Notes under the pieces: generated by a model
The model's input: the letters and a program-made list of their open reading frames with translations, nothing else
The model's database searches: none
What the model was told of the DNA's origin: nothing
Program-made: the position numbers and the translations under genes
Assembly: GCF_003205875.1 (NCBI RefSeq)
Contig: NZ_PUBZ01000081.1
Coordinates: forward strand, 62,001-126,000
Direction of reading: 5' to 3'
Source: Herpetosiphon llansteffanensis
GTDB lineage: Bacteria > Chloroflexota > Chloroflexia > Chloroflexales > Herpetosiphonaceae
Length of the DNA: 64,000 nt
In this document: in pieces, positions 48,775 to 57,073 of the stretch
Layout: each line of letters begins with the position of its first letter
Numbering within the stretch: the first letter of the stretch is position 1

Positions 48775-49330
48775 TACACTGATCCTAACTATTTGATAGT
48801 CAGGACTAGAACATTCGTTGCCTAATTATTCCTATGCGTGTTATACCATGGCATGGGTAATTCATTCTAGAAGTGCTAGTACTGAGTTCCTATACACTCT
48901 AGGTCAGAAACCAGGTGGTACTATTGGTACTATCCAAATGGTTTCTAATTACCTAGTGGTATGGCGGGTAATCTGTGTATAATCTCCCCACAACCCACAG
49001 ATAAACCAACCGGATCTGAACAACCATCACCAAATTATCGTGGCACGACCTGCCACAACAATTGACGATTTATCCCCCTTGTGGGGAAAGGTGTCGGGCT
49101 GAAAGTTCTAGCAGGCAACCCTGTACAAGGCTCATAGCCTCGTTGCTGATTTGGAACTTTGGCTGGTGATTGTGGGTGATATACCGCAGCGTACTGCCAG
49201 CGTATAAACTAGGCACTAGCCTAGCGTGGTAGGAGCTATCGGAGGCGGGATTTGTATCGGCCCGTGTTTATATGGCATAAACACACCAAATTCTTACCTC
49301 AGACCCTGACCGTCTGATGTTTGGAGTTAC
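48775..49330 (+). ncRNA. Candidate large structured non-coding RNA, class unknown
   Basis: This gene-free stretch of about 550 nt follows a promoter and contains a nearly continuous series of inverted repeats: 48783-48805 (TCCT-ACTAT/ATAGT-AGGA), 48899-48956 (CTAGGT and AGAAACCA with their complements), 48967-49007 (ATCTGTG/CACAGAT plus GGT/ACC), 49040-49056 (GTGGCA/TGCCAC), 49073-49087 (TCCCC/GGGGA), 49102-49160 (AAAGTTC/GAACTTT enclosing GCAAC/GTTGC and AGGCT/AGCCT), 49180-49206 (TATAC-GCAG/CTGC-GTATA), 49209-49224 (CTAGGC/GCCTAG), 49264-49284 (GTGTTTAT/ATAAACAC), 49299-49317 (TCAGAC/GTCTGA). A further one, CGGTGAA/TTCACCG, is at 49358-49377. It has no feature of tmRNA, RNase P, 6S, SRP or a riboswitch I know. 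It could also be the leader of the downstream pentapeptide gene. The 3' end is a guess. Confidence 0.5.
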
Positions 49331-49331
49331 C

Positions 49332-49538
49332 ATGTTGTATTGTCGCGTATCAGACCACGGTGAAGCGACATTCACCGACCAATCATCCGTTCGTGTTGGT
49401 ATCATTGCCCAAACAATTGCTCTTTTGGTTTCATTCTTGCCTGCAATAGCCTCAGTTCAACAGCGTAGCTGGAGTTCTAGATACCTTTTGGCTTGGTCAC
49501 CGAACGATGAGCATAGTTCTTGCTTAGGCAACCGCTAA
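49332..49538 (+). CDS. Possible small membrane protein, doubtful
   Basis: A 68-residue frame with TTGGAG 7 nt before ATG 49332 and one hydrophobic stretch (VGIIAQTIALLVSFLPAIASV). It overlaps inverted repeats that continue the structured RNA (CGGTGAA/TTCACCG), and codon use is not distinctive. It could be a leader peptide, a small membrane protein, or chance. Confidence 0.25.
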   Translation: MLYCRVSDHGEATFTDQSSVRVGIIAQTIALLVSFLPAIASVQQRSWSSRYLLAWSPNDEHSSCLGNR

Positions 49539-49608
49539 TCGCAAACCTTCGCTCATCATAATTCGCCCTTGCTCTTTTAACCACGTCGTTAAATGAAGGT
49601 AGACTGCT

Positions 49609-50217
49609 ATGACAACCCTGCGCGATGTCTTGGTTTTGGATGTACAAAACCACCCTGTTCAAATGCCCGTTTTGTCGGCCTATCGCAGCAACATGCAATT
49701 TGCCCGCTTGCGCCACCACGATCTCTGTGATGCAAACTTGGCAGATACTCAATTCAACTTGGCTGATTTAGTGCGTGCTCAATTAAACGGTGCAAATCTG
49801 CAACGCTGTAATTTTCACCGCGCTCGACTCAATCGGGTTGCCGCTATCGCTGCTGATTTCCGTGATGCGAATCTGAATCAAGCCCAATGTGATGGTGCTG
49901 ATTTCACCAATGCCGATCTTTCAGGGGCCAATTTGAGCCAAGCTCAATTCTGTGGCGCACGCTTGGTCAACGCTTCATTGTTCGGGGTTCACTCCAATCA
50001 ATCAGCGCATCCAGCCCGCCAACAATTGAACTTTACTGGCGCTGATTTGCGCGGTGCCGATCTGCGTGATGCTGATTTGCGCAACGCTATCCTGACTGAT
50101 GTTCAACTCCAAGGTGCTCGCTATAACGCTGGCACGGTGTGGCCATTGGGCTGGAACACTGCTGATCATGGCATGATTTTCGACGACCATCTGCTCGCTC
50201 GTGAGGTTGCTTGCTAG
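49609..50217 (+). CDS. Pentapeptide-repeat protein
   Basis: A 202-residue protein made of A(D/N)LxxA-type pentapeptide repeats from about residue 35 (ANLADTQFNLADLVRAQLNG, ADLSGANLSQAQFCGARLVN, ADLRGADLRDADLRNAILTD), forming a right-handed quadrilateral helix. The family includes DNA-mimic gyrase protectors (Qnr/MfpA) and many of unknown role; nothing here picks one. No signal peptide. GAAGG lies 10 nt before the ATG, downstream of the candidate structured RNA. A strong hairpin terminator follows. Confidence 0.88.
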   Translation: MTTLRDVLVLDVQNHPVQMPVLSAYRSNMQFARLRHHDLCDANLADTQFNLADLVRAQLNGANLQRCNFHRARLNRVAAIAADFRDANLNQAQCDGADFTNADLSGANLSQAQFCGARLVNASLFGVHSNQSAHPARQQLNFTGADLRGADLRDADLRNAILTDVQLQGARYNAGTVWPLGWNTADHGMIFDDHLLAREVAC

Positions 50218-50247
50218 TTACTTATTTTTTTGGACTGGCATTTTCCT

Positions 50248-50292
50248 GAGCAACGCCCATTTCAGCAGCTGAAACGGGCGTTGCTCCTTTTT
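50248..50292. terminator. Strong bidirectional terminator
   Basis: GAGCAACGCCC and GGGCGTTGCTC, extended by TTTCAG/CTGAAA after one A-C mismatch, followed by CTTTTT. It lies between the convergent pentapeptide and vWA genes. Confidence 0.88.
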
Positions 50293-50294
50293 AG

Positions 50295-51968
50295 CTATTG
50301 GTGCATGCTCTCTGCTTGTTGCAGCAAGTTTACAAATTCGGCTGCACCTTGGTTGTTGGGCAAATCAAGGGTTGCTTCTTCAGCCAGATCGATAACATCG
50401 AAGAGATTGGTGCCGTTGTTCCAGCGCGAATGGCGCAACAGTTCGGCAAATTCGGCAACGCTGGCCGCCAAATGCATCCGCGCACTCGAACGATCAAAAC
50501 TGCTATGAATTTGCTCGGTGCTAATGCTTAGGCTTTGCTCAACCGCAACATTCGTATCCATATCGACATAACGAATATTGACTTGGGCAATTGGGCCACG
50601 CGCATCGGGATGGCGTTTGATTTCATACAGCGCGGTTACATTATGCCCACCACCGACTTCGCCCCCATCAACACTATCGTTGCGGAAGTCGCTATCGGCG
50701 ACATCACGATTTTCGTAGCCAATGAGGCGATAACGCTTGACCACATTGGGATCAAAACTAACTTGGATTTTGGCTTCGCGGCCAATAGTTTCCAGCGAAC
50801 CAGTTAGTTGCTCGCCAAACAAGCGTTGGGCTTCGTCTGCTGAATCGATATAGCCATAGTTGCCATCGCCTTTATCGGCCAATTGCTCCAACAGGATATC
50901 GTTGTAGTTGCCCATGCCAACGCCATAGGTCGAAAGTTGCACGCCAGCATCAAGATATTCTTGGAAGGTTGCTAGGAGTTGGCTTGGCTCGGTCATGCCG
51001 CTGTTAGCCACGCCATCGGAGCACATCAAAATCCGGTTGATACCTTCTGGTTTGAAGGCTTGCCAGGCTAAATCGAAGCCAGCACGCAGGCCTGCCTCTG
51101 CATTGGTGCCACCGCTTGGCTCAAGCGAATTGATTGCCGTGATAATATCCATCTGATTTGCGCCCGTGGTTGGCTGCAAAACCACCCGCATATCATTGTT
51201 GAAGGCCACAATCGCCAAACTATCGTCTGGTTGCAACTTGCCAGCCAAATAGATCAAGGCATTTTTGACCATTCCTAAGCGGCCATCTTGGGCCATCGAG
51301 CCTGAGCTATCGATCACAAAGGTCAGCGCTGCTGGCTTGCGATCAGCAACCGCAATCTCGCGGGCTTGAATGCCAATTTGGACCAATTCGTAGTTGGGGC
51401 CACCAAATGGCGATGGTGCTACCTCGCTGTAAATTGCAAAATCACCATCTTCTGGCTGTGGATACTCATAATCAAAGGCGTTCAAATATTCTTCGACCCG
51501 CACTGAATCTGCTGGCGGCAACATTCCTTGGTTGATACTGCTGCGCATCAGGCTGTACGAGGCACTATCAATATCCATCGCAAACGTTGATAATGGGTCA
51601 GTTTCTGTGCGCACGAATGGATTGGTACCATAGTTTTTGAAGTACATTGAGTCGAAAACTTCTTGATCTTGATCGCTTGCGTAGGGCCGACCTGGATCAA
51701 GCGGTTGGGTTGGCATTACTTGCACATCTGGCAATGGCGCGCCCGCTGCATCTGCTGGTGGTTGGCTGGGAATTGGCCGTGGTGCTGGTTGTTCAGCTTC
51801 GCTGGTTGGCTCGGCTTGTGGCGCTGGTTGTTCGGCGCTACTGGTTGGGATACTTTGTGGTGCTGGGCGTGGTTTTGGATCGCTGACTGACGTTGGAACA
51901 CTCGCTTCTCCCCCACAAGCGCTGATGATCAGTGCGATCAGCACAATGCTGCCTCGTTTGAATCGCAT
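50295..51968 (-). CDS. Lipoprotein with von Willebrand factor A domain
   Basis: A 557-residue lipoprotein. Lipobox LIISAC near residue 18, a Pro/Glu/Ala/Thr-rich linker of about 75 residues, a conserved N-terminal block (NPFVRTETDPLSTFAMDIDSASYSLMR), then a vWA domain with an intact MIDAS (FVIDSSGSM, later GGTNAEAG and MCSDGVAN). The YfbK-type C-terminal domain follows. This is a surface metal-dependent adhesion or scaffold protein of the YfbK family. ATG 51968 gives the lipoprotein signal and has GAGGA upstream; the frame extends 37 codons further. Confidence 0.9.
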   Translation of the reverse strand: MRFKRGSIVLIALIISACGGEASVPTSVSDPKPRPAPQSIPTSSAEQPAPQAEPTSEAEQPAPRPIPSQPPADAAGAPLPDVQVMPTQPLDPGRPYASDQDQEVFDSMYFKNYGTNPFVRTETDPLSTFAMDIDSASYSLMRSSINQGMLPPADSVRVEEYLNAFDYEYPQPEDGDFAIYSEVAPSPFGGPNYELVQIGIQAREIAVADRKPAALTFVIDSSGSMAQDGRLGMVKNALIYLAGKLQPDDSLAIVAFNNDMRVVLQPTTGANQMDIITAINSLEPSGGTNAEAGLRAGFDLAWQAFKPEGINRILMCSDGVANSGMTEPSQLLATFQEYLDAGVQLSTYGVGMGNYNDILLEQLADKGDGNYGYIDSADEAQRLFGEQLTGSLETIGREAKIQVSFDPNVVKRYRLIGYENRDVADSDFRNDSVDGGEVGGGHNVTALYEIKRHPDARGPIAQVNIRYVDMDTNVAVEQSLSISTEQIHSSFDRSSARMHLAASVAEFAELLRHSRWNNGTNLFDVIDLAEEATLDLPNNQGAAEFVNLLQQAESMHQ

Positions 51969-52260
51969 AACATCCTCTTTTCGGCTAATGTTGATAAAGC
52001 ATTGTGGACCACACCTATCAAACGGTACCAAAGTAATTTTTGTTCCATAGCTATCTGTAGTTTCTGCCTCGCTCTGCATAGCTCAATGCTGCGGATTGAA
52101 CGCGCTATCAATTAAAGCTCCTTGGGTGATCCAGCTTTAGCATACCTGCCACAAATGGCGAAAAAATGGATTTTTACTGGTGAAATACTGCCATTTACTG
52201 TACAAAACGCCAGTACAATGCTAAAAATCGAGGTTAATCCAAGCAAGAAAGGCCTTTGTC

Positions 52261-53190
52261 ATGCAACTTTCAAGAGTCGATCCCGAATTACAGCCCTATG
52301 TTCGCCGCATTCCACCACTGCCGCTTGGCAGCAATTGGGGGCGGCGTTTTGTGCGTTGGTTGGGCAAGCGCCTGCCAAGCAAGCAGTTTGATGGCGTGAG
52401 CATTGAACAACATAACGAGCTGAATCCCCCGTTGCGCATCTATCGCCCAGCTGTTTGTCACTCAAGCGCCGCCCTTGTATGGATTCACGGCGGCGGGATG
52501 ATTATTGGCCAAGCTGCGCAAGATGATCAATTTTGTGCCACGACCGCCCAAAAATTGGGGATTGTGGTGGTTTCGATTGATTATCGGCTTGCCCCTGAAC
52601 ACCCGTTTCCTGCGCCGCTTGATGATTGTTTGGCTGGCTGGCATTGGCTGCAACAGCATGCGCCAACACTTGGGGTTGATCCAACGCGGGTGATCATTGG
52701 CGGTGAAAGTGCTGGCGGCGGTTTGGCTGCTAGTTTGGTGCAGCGCTTGTTTGATCTGGGCCAATCACAGCCCATTGGCCAATTGCTGTTATGTCCGATG
52801 CTTGATGATCGCACGACGCTTGATCAAGGGTTGACTTCAATCGATCATTTTGTGTGGAATAATCACAAAAATATGCTTGGTTGGCAGGCATATTTGGGCC
52901 AAAAACCAAGTATTGATGAGCTTCCAGCCTACGCGGTTGCTGCTCGGCGCGCCGACTTGGCTGGTTTGCCAGCAACTTGGATTGGGGTTGGCGATATTGA
53001 TTTGTTTTACGAAGAAAATCGGCGTTATGCTGAGCATTTGCAGGCTGCTGATGTTGACGTAACGTTTGATGTTGTTGCTGGTGGACCACATGGCTTTCAA
53101 AATTGGGCCTTTGGTACGGCGATTGGCCAACGCTTTATTGCCAAAGCCCATACATGGCTGCAAAATTTGCTTGAACCTGCGAGTGATTGA
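52261..53190 (+). CDS. Alpha/beta hydrolase, hormone-sensitive-lipase type esterase
   Basis: A 309-residue carboxylesterase. Oxyanion motif HGGG (76-79), DYRLAPEHPFPA, nucleophile Ser150 in GGESAGGG, acid Asp in WIGVGDIDLFYEEN, and His in GGPHGFQNW: the complete HSL-family set. No signal peptide, so it is intracellular. AAAGG lies before the ATG. It is 61 bp upstream of the P-loop kinase. The substrate is unknown; such enzymes favour short acyl esters. Confidence 0.92.
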   Translation: MQLSRVDPELQPYVRRIPPLPLGSNWGRRFVRWLGKRLPSKQFDGVSIEQHNELNPPLRIYRPAVCHSSAALVWIHGGGMIIGQAAQDDQFCATTAQKLGIVVVSIDYRLAPEHPFPAPLDDCLAGWHWLQQHAPTLGVDPTRVIIGGESAGGGLAASLVQRLFDLGQSQPIGQLLLCPMLDDRTTLDQGLTSIDHFVWNNHKNMLGWQAYLGQKPSIDELPAYAVAARRADLAGLPATWIGVGDIDLFYEENRRYAEHLQAADVDVTFDVVAGGPHGFQNWAFGTAIGQRFIAKAHTWLQNLLEPASD

Positions 53191-53251
53191 GAAGTTCAGG
53201 TTATAAACTGCGTAATCGTAGACATAATGATGAATTTTGGAGAAGAAACTG

Positions 53252-53800
53252 ATGGATTCTCGCGCTGCTATCTTTATTATTACAGGTGCTCCAGGCGTGG
53301 GCAAAACCTCGGTAGCCCGCCAGTTGGCCCAACGCTTCGATTTAAGTTTGCATATCCCAACTGATGAACTGCGTTCGTGGGTGATTGCTGGCAAGGCCGA
53401 GCCGATTCCGGTTTTGACTCCTGCTGCACATGAGCAACTGCGGCTTGCTCGTGAGGTTGTGCGCTCGATGGCCACGCTCTATCGCGCCAATGGCTACACA
53501 GTTATTATCGACGCTGTGCTTACGACGCATGATATTGATGGGATGTTTGCTCAATCTGATCAGCCTCAATTGCATAAAATTTTGCTCTGCCCAACGCTTG
53601 AGCATGTGCTGGCACGCAACCAAGAACGCTATGCCAAATTTGATCTTGAAACATGGGGGCCGGTCATTGCGGCGTTGTATCAGGATTTACGCCTGCAAAA
53701 TACCGCCGATCAAGGCTGGATTGTGCTTGATAGCGGTGGCTGGAGTATTGAACAAACGGTTGATGCAATGCTTCAGGCGGTGCGCTCCGAGGCTGGCTAA
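53252..53800 (+). CDS. P-loop nucleoside/antibiotic-kinase-like protein
   Basis: A 182-residue P-loop NTPase. Walker A is TGAPGVGKTS (11-20); HIPTDELRSWV holds the Asp expected to activate the substrate; TVIIDAVLTTHDIDGMF and the lid-like VLARNQERYAKFD follow. The pattern fits the AAA_33/zeta-toxin/chloramphenicol phosphotransferase-like kinases, which phosphorylate small molecules. GGAGAAG lies just before ATG 53252; the frame could begin at TTG 53237. It is probably cotranscribed with the esterase upstream. Confidence 0.75.
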   Translation: MDSRAAIFIITGAPGVGKTSVARQLAQRFDLSLHIPTDELRSWVIAGKAEPIPVLTPAAHEQLRLAREVVRSMATLYRANGYTVIIDAVLTTHDIDGMFAQSDQPQLHKILLCPTLEHVLARNQERYAKFDLETWGPVIAALYQDLRLQNTADQGWIVLDSGGWSIEQTVDAMLQAVRSEAG

Positions 53801-53873
53801 TATGCATTCGGCGCTACATATGCTCGGTTGCTAGCATTAAGACTCTGTTTTAATAAATTCTAAAGTTTTAGTA

Positions 53874-53901
53874 TTGACAGGCTGTTTTTTTTGACTAAGA
53901 T
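53874..53901 (+). promoter_or_regulatory. Promoter of the xyloglucanase gene
   Basis: TTGACA (53874-53879), 16-bp spacer, TAAGAT (53896-53901). It is preceded by AATTCTAAAG, a stretch shared with the cellulase promoter near 60000. Confidence 0.55.
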
Positions 53902-53926
53902 ACTTTATTAATCGCTATTTAATTTT

Positions 53927-53940
53927 TGAGACCGGTTCCA
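53927..53940. promoter_or_regulatory. LacI/CelR-like operator box 1
   Basis: TGAGACCGGTTCCA, a 14-bp near-palindrome centred on CG. The identical 14-mer occurs at 60124-60137 before the cellulase gene. It lies just downstream of the promoter, as expected for repression. Confidence 0.6.
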
Positions 53941-54008
53941 CTAGGTTGAATAGTGAAGGAGATTTTATTCGTTCATTGGGCTTACTAAGCCTTAAAGCAT
54001 TCTTTTCT

Positions 54009-54024
54009 TTGGAATCGATTCCAA
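54009..54024. promoter_or_regulatory. LacI/CelR-like operator box 2
   Basis: TTGGAATCGATTCCAA, a perfect 16-bp palindrome with the TGGnnnCGnnnCCA layout of LacI-family sites, in the untranslated leader of the xyloglucanase gene. Confidence 0.6.
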
Positions 54025-54140
54025 GAAGACTTCTAAACATTTTCTCACGGGCCAAGCCCATTTTACTTCCGTTGTGCCTGGTGCTTGCCTGCTGCTTTAC
54101 CTAATAGATCTGATTCTAGGGTGCAAAGGAGACCCCATCT

Positions 54141-56978
54141 ATGCGGATGCTAAAGATGGCCGCAGCAGTAGTGGTGCTGTTTGCAGGCGTGATTCAAGCA
54201 ATGGTCGCCGTACCGCAATCGCGGGCGGCAAGCAGCCAGCCCTATACGTGGGCCAATGCTGAGATTGTTGGCGGCGGTTTCGTGCCGGGCATTGTTTATA
54301 ATCCGACCGAACGCAATTTGGTTTATGCGCGTACCGATATTGGCGGCGCATATCGTTGGAACCCAACGACGAAACGCTGGATTCCCCTCACCGACTGGAT
54401 TAACGCAACCGATTGGAACTGGACTGGGATTGATAGCTTAGCAACCGACCCAGTTGAACCCAATCGCCTCTATTTGGCCGCTGGTACGTATACCAACGAT
54501 TGGACTTCGGCCAACGGCGCAATTTTACGCTCAAATGATAAAGGCAATACTTGGAGCCGTAGCGATTTGCCATTTAAGCTTGGCGGCAATATGCCAGGCC
54601 GCTCGATGGGCGAACGCTTGGCAATCGACCCTAACAAAAATAGCGTGCTCTATCTTGGGACGCGCGGCCAAGGGCTTTGGCGCAGCACCGATTATGGGGT
54701 GACGTGGGCGAAAGTTACCAGTTTTGCTGCAATCGGCAACTATACCGATCCCTATTTTGGCGACCGAACTGGGGTTGTGTGGGTGACATTTGACCCACGC
54801 AGCGGCAGCAGTGGCAACGCTTCGCAGGTGATTTATGCAGGTGTGGCCGACACGACCACCAGCATTTATCGCAGCACCGATGGCGGCGCGACATGGGCTG
54901 CTTTGGCGGGCCAACCAACTGCTGGCTATTTGCCACATCATGGCACCTTGGCCTCAAATGGCATGCTCTATATCACCTACAGCGATACGCCTGGCCCCTA
55001 CGATGGCGGCAAAGGTGATGTTTGGAAATACAACACCGCCAATCAAACTTGGACGAATATCAGCCCAATTCCTTCGAGCAGCGCCGACGATTATTTTGGC
55101 TATGGCGGATTGGCGGTTGATGCCCAAAACCCCAATACCTTGGTGGTCAGCAGCCTTAATTCATGGTGGCCCGATGCCTTGCTCTATCGCAGCACCGATG
55201 GCGGGGCAACCTGGAGCGGCATTTGGTCATGGGGCAATTATCCCGAACGTATTTTCCGCTATACCCAAGATATTAGCACTTCGCCATGGCTTGATTTTGG
55301 TGGCGTAATCAATGCGCCGGAAGTTGCGCCAAAATTGGGTTGGATGATCGGTGACATTGAAATTGATCCATTCGATTCAAACACCATGCTCTATGGCACT
55401 GGCGCAACCATCTATGGCACGAGCAATTTGACCGCTTGGGATACTGGCGGAACTGTAGCCTTGGATGTGCGGGCGCATGGCCTCGAAGAAACCGCAGTGC
55501 TCGATTTGATTAGCCCGCCATCGGGCGCGAATTTGGTCAGCGCATTGGGCGATATTGCTGGGTTCTATCATACTAGCCTCAGCGTTGCCCCAGCTTGGTC
55601 GAGCGGCCTGCAATTTGGCACATCATCAGGCATCGATTTTGCTGAGCGCATGCCAACGATGATGGCGCGGGTTGGCTATGTTTCCGAAGGCAGCACGACC
55701 AAAAAATTAGCCTGTTCATGGGATGGTGGCAAGAACTGGTCGCATGCATCGAGCGAACCAACTGGTGCGGTTGGTGGCGGTAAAGTTGCGGTTGCTGCCG
55801 ATGGTTCGAGCATTATTTGGAGCGGTACGAGCGCGCCTGTGAGTGTAGCCAGCGGTTGTGGCAACTCGTGGACAGCTAGCGCTGGGATTCCAAGCGGCGC
55901 GGTGGTGGTTGCCGATCGGGTCAATGCCAAAACCTTCTATGGCATTGCCGCAGGCAGCTTCTACCGCAGCACCGATGGCGGCTTGAACTTTAGCCTTGTT
56001 GCTAGCAACCTGCCTGCTGAAACCACAAAAATCAAAGCTGTGGCTGGGATTGAAGGCGATGTTTGGTTGGCTGGGCGCAAAGATGGCTTGTATCATTCGA
56101 CCAATGGCGGCACGAGTTTCAGCAAAATTGCTGGAGTGCAAGTTGCCAATGTGGTTGGTTTTGGCAAGGCTGCGCCGGGCCAAAGCTATCAGGCAATCTA
56201 TATCACTGGCACGATTGATGGAGCTGAGGGCTTCTTCCGCTCCGATGATGGCGGCACAACTTGGGTGCGCATCAACGACGATCAACATCAATATGGCTCG
56301 ACCAACGAAACCATAACTGGCGATCCACGAATTTATGGCCGAGTTTATATTGGCACGAATGGGCGCGGCATCATTTATGGCGATATTGCTGGCTCAACCC
56401 CAACCAATACGCCAGCCCCGGCCACGGCTACCGCAACGCGCGTGCCTGCTACCGCGACCAGCATGCCAGCAACCGCAACCCGTGTCCCAGCAACTGGCAC
56501 ACCAACCTTTGTGCCGGCGACTGGTACTCCAACCGCGACCAGCGTGCCGCCGACAGCAACCGCGACTCGCGTGCCAGCGACGATGACACCAACCGCCCTG
56601 CCATTTACCGCAACGCCAACGCGCGTGCCAACCGCAACGTCCACGCCTACAGCTGGTGGTTGCCGGATCAATTATGCGGTCAATCAGTGGAACACTGGCT
56701 TTACTGGCGGCGTAACAATTACCAATTTGGGTGCGCCGATTAGCGGTGGTTGGACGTTGACCTGGAATTTTGCCAATGGCCAAACAATTTCCAGCAGTTG
56801 GAACACGGTTTTGACGCAAACTGGTTCAGCAGTGACGGCCAAGCATAGTGCCGATTGGAACGCGAATATTGCAACCAACGGCACCCAAAGCTTTGGCTTT
56901 ATTGCCAATCATAATGGCACTAATGCTGTGCCAACCAACTTTGTTTTGAATGGAGTTGCTTGTAGCGTTGCTCCATAG
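54141..56978 (+). CDS. Secreted GH74 xyloglucanase with C-terminal CBM2
   Basis: A 945-residue plant-wall hydrolase. Signal peptide to about residue 30; a GH74 double beta-propeller catalytic region (31-750) starting YTWANAEIVGGGFVPGIVYN, with the catalytic Asp66 in ARTDIGGAYRW, many (L/I)(Y/W)RSTDGG(A/L) blade motifs, and MIGDIEIDPFDSNTMLYG carrying the second candidate Asp. A long Thr/Pro/Ala linker leads to a C-terminal CBM2 (CRINYAVNQWNTGFTGGVTI ... VACSVAP). It cleaves xyloglucan backbones; CBM2 targets it to cellulose. AAAGGAG lies 9 nt before the ATG. Two LacI-like boxes in the leader suggest induction by plant-wall sugars, shared with the GH6 gene. Confidence 0.94.
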   Translation: MRMLKMAAAVVVLFAGVIQAMVAVPQSRAASSQPYTWANAEIVGGGFVPGIVYNPTERNLVYARTDIGGAYRWNPTTKRWIPLTDWINATDWNWTGIDSLATDPVEPNRLYLAAGTYTNDWTSANGAILRSNDKGNTWSRSDLPFKLGGNMPGRSMGERLAIDPNKNSVLYLGTRGQGLWRSTDYGVTWAKVTSFAAIGNYTDPYFGDRTGVVWVTFDPRSGSSGNASQVIYAGVADTTTSIYRSTDGGATWAALAGQPTAGYLPHHGTLASNGMLYITYSDTPGPYDGGKGDVWKYNTANQTWTNISPIPSSSADDYFGYGGLAVDAQNPNTLVVSSLNSWWPDALLYRSTDGGATWSGIWSWGNYPERIFRYTQDISTSPWLDFGGVINAPEVAPKLGWMIGDIEIDPFDSNTMLYGTGATIYGTSNLTAWDTGGTVALDVRAHGLEETAVLDLISPPSGANLVSALGDIAGFYHTSLSVAPAWSSGLQFGTSSGIDFAERMPTMMARVGYVSEGSTTKKLACSWDGGKNWSHASSEPTGAVGGGKVAVAADGSSIIWSGTSAPVSVASGCGNSWTASAGIPSGAVVVADRVNAKTFYGIAAGSFYRSTDGGLNFSLVASNLPAETTKIKAVAGIEGDVWLAGRKDGLYHSTNGGTSFSKIAGVQVANVVGFGKAAPGQSYQAIYITGTIDGAEGFFRSDDGGTTWVRINDDQHQYGSTNETITGDPRIYGRVYIGTNGRGIIYGDIAGSTPTNTPAPATATATRVPATATSMPATATRVPATGTPTFVPATGTPTATSVPPTATATRVPATMTPTALPFTATPTRVPTATSTPTAGGCRINYAVNQWNTGFTGGVTITNLGAPISGGWTLTWNFANGQTISSSWNTVLTQTGSAVTAKHSADWNANIATNGTQSFGFIANHNGTNAVPTNFVLNGVACSVAP

Positions 56979-56987
56979 TTGGTGGTG

Positions 56988-57073
56988 GAGCGCGCCTGTT
57001 TCTAGGCAGCAGGCGCGCTCAATGTCGGCGGCCACTGGCGAGCTTGCTTCTAGGCAGCGGGCTTGCTAGTGGC
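56988..57073. terminator. Two hairpins with the same loop sequence
   Basis: 56988-57020 is GAGCGCGCCTG/CAGGCGCGCTC, and 57031-57073 is a 17-bp stem with G-U pairs. Both enclose TTCTAGGCAG. They lie between convergent genes; the second overlaps the stop codon of the leftward kinase. Confidence 0.6.

Noticed and set aside
48775-49330. tmRNA, RNase P RNA, T-box or cobalamin riboswitch
   Set aside because: None of the conserved cores of these RNAs could be found on either strand, and the downstream gene is not an aminoacyl-tRNA synthetase or B12 gene.
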